DNA of 45,268 bases from a virus. The stretch spans positions 1-45,268 of IMG/VR virus record IMGVR_UViG_3300024520_000134, one strand, 5' to 3'. Below the pieces are notes generated by a model. That model was not told the origin of the DNA, did no database searches, and worked only from the letters and a program-made list of their open reading frames with translations. The translations under genes were made by a program, and so were the position numbers. Positions 22,330-31,149 of the stretch are shown here, piece after piece. Position 1 is the stretch's first letter; each line of letters opens with the position of its first letter.

Positions 22330-22704
22330 ATGACAGCGATCGCCACAGTAGACAGCGTCCGAAACAGAGATTTGCTGAACGAGCTCATCGATGTGTCGGA
22401 CGGATTCATCCAATGCGTATTGGATGACGAAGCTGCCTGCCTGGTTGGCGATCTATGGGGCACCTTGCGTGCTACAGGCGAAGCGCTTGCGGCTGGGCAC
22501 ATCGCCTTGCAAGCGCTCGAAGGTTCAGGCGGACCGTCCGGGCCGGTGGTGTCAGAGTCGGCTGGTGGTCTCTCTCGCAGCTACGCCGCGCCCGGAGGTC
22601 TTAGCCGTTCAGATAGCGAGTGGGCGACGACGACGTTCGGCCAAAGGTTCTTGCGTCTTCGCGCCACGCTACCCGCATCACCCGCGGTGTTGGGGGTAGA
22701 CTAA
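22330..22704 (+). CDS. head-tail connector (DUF4054-like)
   Basis: 124 residues. The first helices (DLLNELIDVSDGFIQCVLDDEAACLVGDLWGTL) and the loop GGPVVSESAGGLSRSYA...GGLSRSDSEWATTTFGQRFLRLR correspond to the DUF4054 family of connector (gp6-like) proteins. It would ring the portal and open the way for the tail. Stop overlaps the next start as TAATG. Confidence 0.7.
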   Translation: MTAIATVDSVRNRDLLNELIDVSDGFIQCVLDDEAACLVGDLWGTLRATGEALAAGHIALQALEGSGGPSGPVVSESAGGLSRSYAAPGGLSRSDSEWATTTFGQRFLRLRATLPASPAVLGVD

Positions 22705-23201
22705 TGGGCCGGAGCTCGATCAAAGACATCGACCGCGGCTGGAAAAATATCGGCCGGAACCTCAGCGCCTACTCTAAGAAAACGATCTACGTGGGCCTCC
22801 CGCGTGAGAAGCCTGGACCGACCACCGACGAGGGCTACTCGATGGCAGAGATAGGTGCGCTCCATGAGTTCGGCTCCCTGGATGGGCACGTACCCGAACG
22901 AAAATGGCTCCGCTCCGCCGTGGATCACTTTCGTTCCGCCATCACCGAGCGCTACGTGAAATTGTGGGAACGCATCATGCGGGGCAACTACGTCGACGTC
23001 GACGAGGGGTTCAACCGCATTGGCATGTTCGGAGTCTCGCGCATTCGAGAGTACATCCGCAAGGTGGGCCCCGGTATCTGGCGCCCTCTCAGCGCTTTCA
23101 CAATCGCACGCAAGCTATCCGACCGTCCGCTTATCAACACCGGCCAGCTCATGCAAAGCATTACCTATATCGTGACGGGCAAAAAGGACAATCGTGTCTA
23201 A
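22704..23201 (+). CDS. neck/tail completion protein (virion morphogenesis type)
   Basis: 165 residues from ATG 22704. IYVGLPREKPGPTT and YSMAEIGALHEFGSLDGHVPERKWLRSAVD resemble HK97 gp10-like and Mu-type virion morphogenesis proteins, which have the same G-x-x-H-E-F-G and P-x-R-x-(F/W)-L pattern. It ends with a TGQLMQSITYIV segment as is usual. Likely a neck protein joining head and tail. Confidence 0.75.
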   Translation: MGRSSIKDIDRGWKNIGRNLSAYSKKTIYVGLPREKPGPTTDEGYSMAEIGALHEFGSLDGHVPERKWLRSAVDHFRSAITERYVKLWERIMRGNYVDVDEGFNRIGMFGVSRIREYIRKVGPGIWRPLSAFTIARKLSDRPLINTGQLMQSITYIVTGKKDNRV

Positions 23202-23847
23202 CCCCGAGAATCAATTTGAAACGCTGTCCGGCGCGGAGCTTCTCACCGCATGGGGAGACTACCTACAAGGGAAGGTCGACAAGCGTGGGGGTGCCGTGTC
23301 GGCAGCGGGGAGCAACACTAGGCTATCCGCGAGCTGGATGAACCTCGTCGATGACCTAATGCTGACCGTGGCGAACGGTGGGATCCAGACGACCCAGACC
23401 GTCGACAATACCGCGAGCCCCACCGTTATCCCCGCGCTAACAGTTGGGAGCACGCACTCGTTTACGGTCGACGTTCCAACGACCTACAACACGGTCGAGC
23501 TCACATGGTGGTCGCTTACGCGTACCGGAGAATCCAATGCCCCCGACGGGCTGGAGTTCTCGATGTTCTCGCGCACCGGGCTCTCACCGTCAGAACTGAT
23601 GCTGCACGCCGAGCTGCCCGAGGGCAATGTCGCTGGCGCGCTGGACTTCTCGCCAACGGATGGCAACCGAGTCCTACGCGACGCCTACGCCCGGGAGCTT
23701 GAGGAGATCGTCACAGACACGCGGCGCGTGTATTGCTGGATAAAGAATACCGGCAGCCTCTCGTCCCCGGAAATGCAGTTCGCCTACGCGGCGAAGACCT
23801 ACGACCTAGCGCTCACCGAGATTCCAGTCCAGGGCATACCAATCTAG
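23194..23847 (+). CDS. hypothetical virion protein in neck module
   Basis: 217 residues from GTG 23194, overlapping the previous gene by 8 bases. N-terminal helix (QFETLSGAELLTAWGDYLQGKVDKR), then a beta-rich body with repeated TV- and TY-containing strands. It ends LTEIPVQGIPI. No family recognised; position suggests a neck or collar component. Confidence 0.6.
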   Translation: MSNPENQFETLSGAELLTAWGDYLQGKVDKRGGAVSAAGSNTRLSASWMNLVDDLMLTVANGGIQTTQTVDNTASPTVIPALTVGSTHSFTVDVPTTYNTVELTWWSLTRTGESNAPDGLEFSMFSRTGLSPSELMLHAELPEGNVAGALDFSPTDGNRVLRDAYARELEEIVTDTRRVYCWIKNTGSLSSPEMQFAYAAKTYDLALTEIPVQGIPI

Positions 23848-23849
23848 AC

Positions 23850-24254
23850 ATGGCCGTTCTTCGCACACTCTCGCGCACCATCAGAGCATTCCGTCACAAA
23901 GGCGGATTGCAGGTGGAGCGCCACGACTCGACAGGCCGGAACGCCTACGGTGAGGACAGCTCTGCCGTGGTCAATTTGTTCCGGCTCGACCCCGTCGTGG
24001 TGCAGCCGCTTGAGGGTGCCGACCTCCTGCAAGTGCCGGCGGGCCAGCGGGACCGCGAACGCGTGCTTGTCCACGCATGCCAAAAAGTCCGGATCTCTCG
24101 TGGCGGTTCGACGATGGGCGCGGATGTGCTGCTCTACGCGCCGGTGCCTGGAGGCCCCACGCATCGCTACGTCTTCGAGACTGCCGAGCCGTGGGTTGCG
24201 CAAGCCGGCTTCTGGCGATGTCGCGCAGTGCGGCTAGAGGGGGACGGCACATGA
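23850..24254 (+). CDS. hypothetical neck-module protein, 134 aa
   Basis: ATG 23850, 2 bases after the previous stop. Contains LQVERHDSTGRNAYGEDSSAV and a basic, beta-rich body ending in FWRCRAVRLEGDGT. It lies between the morphogenesis protein and the terminator-like protein, where tail-tube attachment proteins are often encoded. The family is not certain. It overlaps the next gene as ATGA. Confidence 0.6.
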   Translation: MAVLRTLSRTIRAFRHKGGLQVERHDSTGRNAYGEDSSAVVNLFRLDPVVVQPLEGADLLQVPAGQRDRERVLVHACQKVRISRGGSTMGADVLLYAPVPGGPTHRYVFETAEPWVAQAGFWRCRAVRLEGDGT

Positions 24255-25081
24255 TTGGCCCCGTCGTACGCATCGACCTGCTCCAGCGCACGCTGGTGAG
24301 CGTCTTCGCTGCCGAGCTGGGCATCCCTGTCATCTTCGGCAAGAGCAATCTCCCACGCCCGCCACGGCCCTATGGGCGCATCGACCTGACGTCTGGCCCC
24401 TCGCGTCGCACAATCGGGCACGATCGCACACGCAGCGTCACAGAGTCCGCCTACCTACTGGATGTCCCCGCGACTCCCACGGTGGGCAGCACTGCATTGG
24501 TACGCGTAAACGGCGTTCCGCTGTGGCGCACGGTCCCAGCGGGTGAAACGCAGACGACCCTTCGAGACGCGATGGTCGTGCTGGTCAACGGCGACCGCGA
24601 GCCCGCGACCGCGGAGGCAGCATCGGCCACGCAGATTCGAGTCACCGAGGCCGAGCCCGGCTCCCTCATCTCGCTGGTGTCGTCCTTCCCCGCGAATGTA
24701 GACGCCGGGTCCACACAGTCGTGCGTGGAGCTCTTGCATGCTGTGCACAGCTGCACACTTGATTTCCAGATCTACGGCGCCGACAATCGCATCGGCACGG
24801 ACCGGGCTGCGGGTGACTTGATGGGCAAGGTGCAGGCTATCCTTGACCTTCGACGGACACTCCGCGAGTTCGAAGACCAGCGCCTCACGGTCAACACCTC
24901 CACGGAACCTACGGACCTGGGCGACCTCGAAGACGGTGGCGCGATATTCGAGAGCCGCTACACAATCGGGCTCCAAGCTTGGATCACCTCGATGTATTCT
25001 GAGGTCATCGACACAATTGAAACCGTTGAGGGCGAATTGCAAATCAACGGCACGGATGTACCATTTACCACCGCGACATAG
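24251..25081 (+). CDS. probable tail terminator/neck protein
   Basis: 276 residues from ATG 24251. The N-terminal 60 and C-terminal 120 residues look like the alpha-beta fold of tail terminators (LHAVHSCTLDFQIYG, GDLMGKVQAILDLRRTLREFED, and FESRYTIGLQAWITSMYSEVIDTIETVEGELQ), the standard order in gp12-like neck terminators. Residues about 75-170 form an inserted beta domain (VNGVPLWRTVPAGET) not usual in the family. It would cap the tail and meet the connector. Directly before the sheath gene. Confidence 0.65.
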   Translation: MIGPVVRIDLLQRTLVSVFAAELGIPVIFGKSNLPRPPRPYGRIDLTSGPSRRTIGHDRTRSVTESAYLLDVPATPTVGSTALVRVNGVPLWRTVPAGETQTTLRDAMVVLVNGDREPATAEAASATQIRVTEAEPGSLISLVSSFPANVDAGSTQSCVELLHAVHSCTLDFQIYGADNRIGTDRAAGDLMGKVQAILDLRRTLREFEDQRLTVNTSTEPTDLGDLEDGGAIFESRYTIGLQAWITSMYSEVIDTIETVEGELQINGTDVPFTTAT

Positions 25082-25090
25082 GGACGGACC

Positions 25091-26485
25091 ATGGCAGTAC
25101 CAATCGAGAGAATAGTAAACGTGACGGTCACCAAGACCAGCGCGGCCGTGAGCCGGCAAGGTTTCGGCACACCCCTTGGTGTGCACCAAGTGGCAGACAC
25201 AATCCAGGCGAATAGATTTCAGACCTATTCGTCCCAGCAAGAGCTGATTGACGCGGGCTTTGCTACGGACAGCTCCGCGGTTGAGTGGGCCGGGGTGATC
25301 AAGTCCCAGAACCCAGCGCCCGTACAGTTCGCCATCGGCCGCAGAGTCCCCGGCACGCCGAAAACCTACGACGTGACCATCACTGCGCCCGACGTTGGCA
25401 GCTGGGTGTTCAATGTCGCCGATGCTGCGGCGAGTTATTCGAAGGACTACGGCGTAGTTGTCACGGCCCTCGATACGAACGAGACCATCGCGGAAAAGAT
25501 TCGCACGCAAGTCGAGCAAGACGAGTTCGCTATCATCACGGTGCCGGCTGGGCCTATCGCTGTGGCGACGTTCAAGACCACCGCCGGGATCTCTGGCGTG
25601 GACTACACGCTCACGCTCACCCCGGCCGGGGCGGGCACGGGGACGACGGTCATCGACGACGCCAACGTAAACCCGGAAGCGCTGGCCACATGCTTGACGG
25701 CTATCAACTCCGAGAACGCCAAGGACTGGTTCCTCTTTACCATCGACACACGAACCGATGCGGACCTAACGGCCGCGGCGTCCTTCGCTTCGTCGAATAG
25801 GTTTCTGAAAATGTTTGTCGGCCAGACCAAGTCCGACGACATGAGGACCGGGACCACGCCGAATATCGGCGACACCCTGGGCGCGCTATCGTATACGAAC
25901 GTTGTGCTGATGTGGCACGGTGCCGACTTGAGCTACCTTGATGCAGCCATGACAGGCGTCGCGGCTGCGGCAGACCTCGATGCAGAGAACGGGGCCATCA
26001 CTTGGGCGAACAAACAACTCGTCGGCGTGGCCACGTCGGACCTGCAAACCGGCGACATCAACAACGTCGTGGCGCAGAACGGCAACGTCTACGTCGAAAT
26101 CGCTAGCCGTGGCGTCACCCTAGACGGCAAGTCCGTAGAGGGCGAGTTCGCGGATGTCGAAACGACAATGGCCTGGGCCAAGGCGCGCGTTCAGGAGGCG
26201 GTGTTTAGCGTCATCGCTACGACGCCAACGAAGATCCCATACGAGGACGACGGCATCGCAGCCCTCCAAGCGGCGTCACAGGGTGTCATGCGTGCGGGTG
26301 TCAAGATACGCCACTTCTCTGGCGACGACCCAGCCTACCCGCGCACGCGTGTTCCAACGGCCGCAGAGGTTCGGGCAAACCTACCCGCCGACGTGACGAG
26401 CCGCGTGCTGCGGAACGTCATCAGCGAGGCGAAGATCTCCGGAGCAATCCACTCAACGGTGCAAAGCGTGCTGATAAGCGTGTAA
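25091..26485 (+). CDS. tail sheath protein (DUF3383-like)
   Basis: 464 residues. The start IVNVTVTKTSAAVSRQGFGTPLG and TYSSQQELIDAGFATDSSAVEWAGVIKSQNP with AIGRR, and the C-terminal RVPTAAEVRANLPADVTSRVL...SGAIHSTVQSVLISV, follow DUF3383-type contractile sheaths. Its presence establishes a contractile tail. It polymerises around the tube encoded next and contracts on injection. Confidence 0.9.
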   Translation: MAVPIERIVNVTVTKTSAAVSRQGFGTPLGVHQVADTIQANRFQTYSSQQELIDAGFATDSSAVEWAGVIKSQNPAPVQFAIGRRVPGTPKTYDVTITAPDVGSWVFNVADAAASYSKDYGVVVTALDTNETIAEKIRTQVEQDEFAIITVPAGPIAVATFKTTAGISGVDYTLTLTPAGAGTGTTVIDDANVNPEALATCLTAINSENAKDWFLFTIDTRTDADLTAAASFASSNRFLKMFVGQTKSDDMRTGTTPNIGDTLGALSYTNVVLMWHGADLSYLDAAMTGVAAAADLDAENGAITWANKQLVGVATSDLQTGDINNVVAQNGNVYVEIASRGVTLDGKSVEGEFADVETTMAWAKARVQEAVFSVIATTPTKIPYEDDGIAALQAASQGVMRAGVKIRHFSGDDPAYPRTRVPTAAEVRANLPADVTSRVLRNVISEAKISGAIHSTVQSVLISV

Positions 26486-26492
26486 GGAAATC

Positions 26493-26942
26493 ATGGGCGC
26501 ACTCAAAAAATACGACCCTAAGAAAGTCTCGGTCACCTTCCGAGGTGTCTCGCTAAACTCCGGGATTATCGACGGCTCATTCGTCACGTTTTCACGTGCG
26601 AACCGAAACTCTTCGCTCAACACAGGCGCGGACGGGGGCTCGACTCTCATCATCAACAACAACCGCAACACGGTTGTAACGTTGTCGCTGCGCGCTGGCT
26701 CGGACACGAACGACTACCTGTCGGACATCGTGCTAGAGGATGAAGCCGACAACGACACGAAGACCATCGGCACCTTGCAAATAAAGGACATGACCGGCAA
26801 GACTCTGCACATTGACGAAGAGGCCTCGCTCGATGGTCCCCCCGATGGTGAGTACGCCACCGAGGAGTCAGAGAACGGCTGGAACTTCAACTGTCCCAGC
26901 ATGAGGATCGACGCCCGAGGCAGCAACGCCGCGGCGGGCTAG
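26493..26942 (+). CDS. tail tube protein 1 (DUF3277-like)
   Basis: 149 residues. YDPKKVSVTFRGVSLNSGIIDGSFVTFSR, then NTVVTLSLRAGSDTND, and GWNFNCPSMRIDARG match the DUF3277-like tail tube family. It shares fold order and several positions (Y-x-P-x-x-V, G-x-F-(V/I)-T, T-x-x-L-x-(L/I)-R-x-G) with the next gene, so there are two tube paralogues. It lines the channel within the sheath. Confidence 0.82.
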   Translation: MGALKKYDPKKVSVTFRGVSLNSGIIDGSFVTFSRANRNSSLNTGADGGSTLIINNNRNTVVTLSLRAGSDTNDYLSDIVLEDEADNDTKTIGTLQIKDMTGKTLHIDEEASLDGPPDGEYATEESENGWNFNCPSMRIDARGSNAAAG

Positions 26943-26948
26943 TAGCAC

Positions 26949-27482
26949 ATGGCCGTCAACGTAGCATCCGGAGGCATTGCCGATCTCGGAGACGTGGGGC
27001 CCGACAAGGCTCCGGCGTATGGCAATCGCCTATTGAAGTACAATCCCCGTGAGGTCAAGTTGATTTTCGGGGGGCTGCCTGTACACATAGGCGCAGCTGC
27101 GGGGACGTTTATCACCATCGAGCGCACCAAACCTTCGTACAAACTACTCAAGGGCACCGACGGCGAAGGCACGAGGATACGCACACAAGACTTCTCTTCG
27201 ACGCTACGCCTCACAATCCGCAAGGGCTCGGGCATCAACGACGCCCTATCCGAGCTGTCCGCTGCGGACGATCTTACGGGAGCCGTGGCCCTGCCGCTCT
27301 ACTTGACAGACTGGAACGGCCGCTCTAGGTATATCGCACCGATTGCTTTTCTTGAGCAACCGGTCGACACTGAGTTCAGCACCGAGGAAGGTGCCAACAC
27401 GTGGACCTTCCTATGTGACACGTGGCTACCATTCACGGGTGGCCTAAACTACGCTATGGCAGCCTCCCCACCAGGGGCTTAA
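26949..27482 (+). CDS. tail tube-like protein 2 (paralogue)
   Basis: 177 residues. After an extra N-terminal 25 residues it reads KYNPREVKLIFGGLPVHIGAAAGTFITIERT, then STLRLTIRKGSGIND and ANTWTFLCDTWLPF, parallel to the preceding tube protein. It may be an alternative tube ring, a tube initiator at the baseplate or a terminator at the head end. Two DUF3277-like genes side by side is notable. Confidence 0.7.
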   Translation: MAVNVASGGIADLGDVGPDKAPAYGNRLLKYNPREVKLIFGGLPVHIGAAAGTFITIERTKPSYKLLKGTDGEGTRIRTQDFSSTLRLTIRKGSGINDALSELSAADDLTGAVALPLYLTDWNGRSRYIAPIAFLEQPVDTEFSTEEGANTWTFLCDTWLPFTGGLNYAMAASPPGA

Positions 27483-27496
27483 AACAGAAAGCCGAC

Positions 27497-28030
27497 ATGA
27501 GAGAACTGAAATGGAAAGAGATAGACGGCGTCAACTACGAATGTAGAATGATGCCAGCGACCGTAGCCCAGAAAACACTAATCCGACTGGGCGATGTCCT
27601 AGGCGAACCACTGGTCCGCACCATCGCGTCGGGCTTCGAGGGGGGTCTGGACAGTGGTCTTGAGCGCGTAGTCGATGCCGGGGCGATGCTCCTCATGTCG
27701 AAGCTAACGCCCGACAGCTCCGACGAAATCATTAAAACGTTGCTCGATGGCGTGCGCCCCGAAGGCGAGGGCGACCTCTCCAACAAAAAGCTTTTTGATG
27801 AGCACTTTGCAGGTAAAATAAAAACTCTCTACATCGTGTGCATGTGGTCCATCCAGGTTAACTACGACGATTTTTTCGTCGCCGCCCGTTCAAGCCCCGC
27901 ACTATCCGGGGTTCTGGAACGGGCAGACGGGGCCTTGTCAGCGCTAACTGCAATCCTGAAATCTGGAATCTCGTCATCAGCGGCGACAACGTCAACCTCC
28001 AGAACCTCGTCGCCCTCCAGCAAGACCTGA
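27497..28030 (+). CDS. tail assembly chaperone, short form
   Basis: 177 residues from ATG 27497. Follows the tubes and precedes the tape measure, the standard place for chaperones. The body (VAQKTLIRLGDVLGEPLVRTI, SSDEIIKTLLDGVRPEGEG, LSALTAILKSG) is helical and resembles the first part of such proteins. The last 20 residues become serine/threonine-rich low complexity, as if the frame continues past its functional end. This supports a frameshifted long form in the -1 frame. Confidence 0.7.
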   Translation: MRELKWKEIDGVNYECRMMPATVAQKTLIRLGDVLGEPLVRTIASGFEGGLDSGLERVVDAGAMLLMSKLTPDSSDEIIKTLLDGVRPEGEGDLSNKKLFDEHFAGKIKTLYIVCMWSIQVNYDDFFVAARSSPALSGVLERADGALSALTAILKSGISSSAATTSTSRTSSPSSKT

Positions 28031-28128
28031 GTATCAACGACATGTGCGATGCTATCGAGTATCAGCATGTCGTCAGGTCTTGGGCACACGCCGCAGAACT
28101 AGACGCCAAGGATCCAACGAAGGACTAG
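27497..28128 (+). CDS. tail assembly chaperone, -1 frameshifted long form
   Basis: The -1 frame is open to 28128, 3 bases before the tape measure, and ends with a chaperone-like segment, NPEIWNLVISGDNVNLQ and INDMCDAIEYQHVVRSWAHA. A perfect X-XXY-YYZ slippery heptamer, T TTT TTC, lies at 27871-27877 in the correct frame. A later slip after the AILKSG codons would join the frames more smoothly and is an alternative. This matches the G/G-T mechanism of tailed phages. The slip position is inferred. Confidence 0.5.
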
Positions 28129-28131
28129 ACA

Positions 28132-29931
28132 ATGGGAATCACCGTCCGCGAACTAATCACGAAGCTGTCCGTCGATGGTGACAAGGCTATCGACGACTTG
28201 TCACGCTTCGGGCTGGCGGTCAACGGAGCGAAGGCGGCGCTTGGGTTGTTGACCCAGGGCTTCGACGCGGCGCGACAAATCGCGTTTGGGTTTGTCGCGG
28301 AGCAGACGAAGGCGGCCGACGAAATCGCAAAGACTGCAAGATCGATGGGCATGCAAGCCACGGAGCTGCAGCGCCTGATCTTCGCTGGTGAGCAAGCCGG
28401 CGTACCGATGCAGAACCTGATCAAGTCCTCGCAGAATCTAGCGAGGAACCTTCGAGACGCGGCGGCAGGAGGTGGCAAGCCCTTCGTCCTGGCTCTGAAA
28501 CAGATGGGTCTGAAGACCAAGGACTTGATTGGCCTCAAGTATGAGGACCAGTTAGCCAAGATTGGCGAGGGGCTTCGAACTTTGCCCGGCGACCAGATGC
28601 GGCTAGCCACGTCGGCGCGAGTTCTAGGTGAGGAAGCCGGGCCGAAGTTCGCGTCCTTCCTCAAACTAAGCACAGACGAGATCAAGGCCTTAGGCAATGA
28701 AGCGGAACGCCTCGGGTTTATCATTGGCGACGATGGGCTCAAGGCGGCCGAAGATTACCAGGATACGCTAAACAAGCTATCTAACACCGCGAAAGGGCTC
28801 AAGCGCGCCATCGGTGTCGAGGTAGCCCCGGCGATAGAGAAGACAGTAAAGCGAATTAATGAGTGGCTCATCGCTAACCGCAAGATGATTCGGCAGAAGA
28901 CAAAGCAGTTTTTACTAGCCGTCGCCAACGTAGTTGAACAGGTCATCGACAACTTTGAAAAATGGGCTAGTGACCTATCGGACTTTGTACGCCTCGCGGG
29001 TCGCGCAATAGGGATTTTTCGGGACATGGTTGACGGTGTAGGAGGCCTGGAGAATGCGCTCAAGCTCGCGGCAATAGCCTGGACCGTCTACAAGGTGGCC
29101 CAGGCAACAGCGCTTGGGCCCCTAGGCCTTGCCTTGATAGCCGTCACAGGTCTCGCCGCGGCCTTCCTAGATGTCGAAAGCAACGCGGACAAGGCATCTC
29201 GAGCGCAGAAAGATTTCGGGCAAAAAGAATTCTTAGGCTCCGGGCGAGTCTCCGACGGGCGCAGGGAATCCCTTATAAGCCGCTTTTTGGAGCAGGGCGA
29301 TCAGTCTCGCCAGCAGGCCGGAGTAGGCGAGGACCTACTATTTGACCTGTCAATGCTTAGCGGGTCGGATCTCACGGAGATATTCGACCGCGTCAATTCC
29401 CAGAGGCTACTAAAGCACGGCAAGGCACGCGAGGATTTCGTCCGCTTCGTGCGAGCGACTCGTCATCAGGTCAGCACTGTGATCGGCATGGCCAAAGAGG
29501 ATGAGCGCAAAGAGGAATTGGCAAAGGAAAAGGCGCACGCGAAAAAACGCGCGGACGCCTCGGCCGAGGAGATGCGCAAGGCCTACGCAAAGCTCCGCCG
29601 GTTGGCGAACACGCAAAAAGGCGGCGACGGACCGGGCTCCATCGGAGACGCCGAACTGTTCAAGCTCATCGACGTAGCCGCGTCACAAGGCCGGTCGCTG
29701 ACGGGACTGATAGGCACCCGCAAAATCGAAGGCGGTACCCCGCCCGTAGTGGCAGTCAAGATTATCAAGACCACCGTCACCCAGCAGATCGATGCGCCCA
29801 TCACGGTGACCGGAGTACCTGGCGAAGGTGCCGAGGAGCTGTCTGACCGTGTGCTCGAAGGTGTGCGGGAGATCTGGAGGGGCGAAGTTGAGGAAGCTCT
29901 AGAGGAACTGACACCGGCGTTTGGGAGATAG
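28132..29931 (+). CDS. tail tape measure protein
   Basis: 599 residues. Residues 1-200 are helical (FGLAVNGAKAALGLLTQGFDAARQ, TAKGLKRAIGVEVAPAIEKTVKRI). A hydrophobic stretch near 310-350 (LAAIAWTVYKVAQATALGPLGLALIAVTGLAAAFL) is typical of tape measures and may enter the host membrane. At about 0.15 nm per residue the tail would be near 90 nm. Residues 505-545 (GDAELFKLIDVAASQGRSL...) are duplicated in the next small gene. It sets tail length and leaves through the tube at injection. Confidence 0.85.
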   Translation: MGITVRELITKLSVDGDKAIDDLSRFGLAVNGAKAALGLLTQGFDAARQIAFGFVAEQTKAADEIAKTARSMGMQATELQRLIFAGEQAGVPMQNLIKSSQNLARNLRDAAAGGGKPFVLALKQMGLKTKDLIGLKYEDQLAKIGEGLRTLPGDQMRLATSARVLGEEAGPKFASFLKLSTDEIKALGNEAERLGFIIGDDGLKAAEDYQDTLNKLSNTAKGLKRAIGVEVAPAIEKTVKRINEWLIANRKMIRQKTKQFLLAVANVVEQVIDNFEKWASDLSDFVRLAGRAIGIFRDMVDGVGGLENALKLAAIAWTVYKVAQATALGPLGLALIAVTGLAAAFLDVESNADKASRAQKDFGQKEFLGSGRVSDGRRESLISRFLEQGDQSRQQAGVGEDLLFDLSMLSGSDLTEIFDRVNSQRLLKHGKAREDFVRFVRATRHQVSTVIGMAKEDERKEELAKEKAHAKKRADASAEEMRKAYAKLRRLANTQKGGDGPGSIGDAELFKLIDVAASQGRSLTGLIGTRKIEGGTPPVVAVKIIKTTVTQQIDAPITVTGVPGEGAEELSDRVLEGVREIWRGEVEEALEELTPAFGR

Positions 29932-29933
29932 TT

Positions 29934-30140
29934 ATGGTGGCCGAAACCGATATAGACGACGTGGAGCTCCTCGAATTGATTGCCGAAGCCGAGCGGTCGT
30001 GCGTGTCGCTGACAAGTTTGATAGGTCCGCGCAGGCTTGCTAAGTCGGGGCCTCCCATAATCTCCATTACCCGGCCCCACCTGTTCACGGCCTACGTCTT
30101 GGCACTCGCCGGGCTGACACCTAGCAAGGAGGTGAGGTAA
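29934..30140 (+). CDS. small protein homologous to tape measure C-terminal segment
   Basis: 68 residues. Residues 6-45 (IDDVELLELIAEAERSCVSLTSLIGPRRLAKSGPP) align without gaps to tape measure residues about 504-543 (IGDAELFKLIDVAASQGRSLTGLIGTRKIEGGTPP). It therefore arose by partial duplication. The segment may bind a baseplate hub or plug, so a free copy could compete with or extend that contact. It starts 3 bases after the tape measure stop. Confidence 0.65.
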   Translation: MVAETDIDDVELLELIAEAERSCVSLTSLIGPRRLAKSGPPIISITRPHLFTAYVLALAGLTPSKEVR

Positions 30141-30142
30141 CC

Positions 30143-30781
30143 ATGGCCGCGAGCATCCAGCCCCAGGACATCATCACGCCAACGTCCATCACGCTTGTGC
30201 GTAAGGACCCCTTGCAAGATTTGCCCGCGTCCGTGGGCGGTCGAGAGAGGCTCCGCGGTTTCGTTGAGGCGGTCTCTCTGGTGGCGAGCCCCAAGACCGA
30301 CAAAGACAAGTTCCGCCCTGACGTTACGATGCGCCAGAGGCATGCCATGCAAACCACGTTTACGCGGCTGCCCGTGCAGCGTGGGGCGAACGTGACCGAC
30401 CACAGCTACGAGCGCCCGCCGGTCCTGCAGTTCACGGGTTTCATCACGGAGACACCGTTTATCGACATCACGTCGGCGCTCTCGCTCGCTGGCCGCCTGC
30501 CGGGGACTAGCCGCGTGCAGTCGCAACTGCGCGTGCTCGAAGGATTCTACAATCTCCGGGAGCCCCTATTCGTTTCGACATCCGTCCGACCCTACGACAA
30601 CATGGCGATCTCGACGTTCGTCGTAGACAAGAACCCAGACACCGGAGCGGCCGTACAGGTCACGCTCACTCTACAGCAGATCACAACCGTCGACACCCTG
30701 CAAATCGAACCTATCCCGGACACTCTTTTCGACCAGCTCGGCTATTCGGGCATTGAAGTCGCGACCTCGACGGCGAGCTAA
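30143..30781 (+). CDS. baseplate hub/Dit-like protein
   Basis: 212 residues. Starts after the small tape-measure-like gene. The FRPDVTMRQRH...NVTDHSYERPPVLQFTGFITETPF block, SQLRVLEGFYNLREPLFVSTSVRPYDNMAISTF, and VTLTLQQITTVDT fit the Dit-like N-terminal domain found in simple contractile phages. It would link tube end and baseplate. Ends TAATG with the next gene. Confidence 0.75.
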   Translation: MAASIQPQDIITPTSITLVRKDPLQDLPASVGGRERLRGFVEAVSLVASPKTDKDKFRPDVTMRQRHAMQTTFTRLPVQRGANVTDHSYERPPVLQFTGFITETPFIDITSALSLAGRLPGTSRVQSQLRVLEGFYNLREPLFVSTSVRPYDNMAISTFVVDKNPDTGAAVQVTLTLQQITTVDTLQIEPIPDTLFDQLGYSGIEVATSTAS

Positions 30782-31149
30782 TGGCCACGCATATCATACC
30801 AACGCCCCCCGTCGGCCGCTTCCGGTGGATGCTCCGCCGCGAGTTCGAAGGCCGGTTCTATCGCTTGCTCTTCCGCTGGAACCGGCGCGCCGGCTTCTGG
30901 TTCGTAGACTTCGGCACGGACCGAAACACCGCGCTCGTTCGCAGCGCGAAGATGAATCTACGCAGCGACATCCTCGCACCCTACAAGTACCGCGACGTCC
31001 CACAGGGCATCCTAAGCGTAGTCGACAGCTCGGGCGATAATGTCGAGCCCACGCTGGCGGACTTCGGCACGCGTGTCGTGCTAGAGTACACCGACGCCGT
31101 GGTCACGGACCCAACCATCCCAGACCCCGACGAGATACTCCCGGATTGA
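30781..31149 (+). CDS. baseplate plug-like protein, 122 aa
   Basis: 122 residues from ATG 30781. The pattern FRWMLRREFEGRFYRLLFRWNRRAGFWFVDF and NLRSDILAPYKYRDVPQGILSVVDSS recalls the small plug protein of contractile baseplates with GFWFxD and DxxxPxxxxxxPxGxL. Lies between the Dit-like and hub genes. The TGATG overlap with the next gene suggests coupled translation. Confidence 0.7.
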   Translation: MATHIIPTPPVGRFRWMLRREFEGRFYRLLFRWNRRAGFWFVDFGTDRNTALVRSAKMNLRSDILAPYKYRDVPQGILSVVDSSGDNVEPTLADFGTRVVLEYTDAVVTDPTIPDPDEILPD

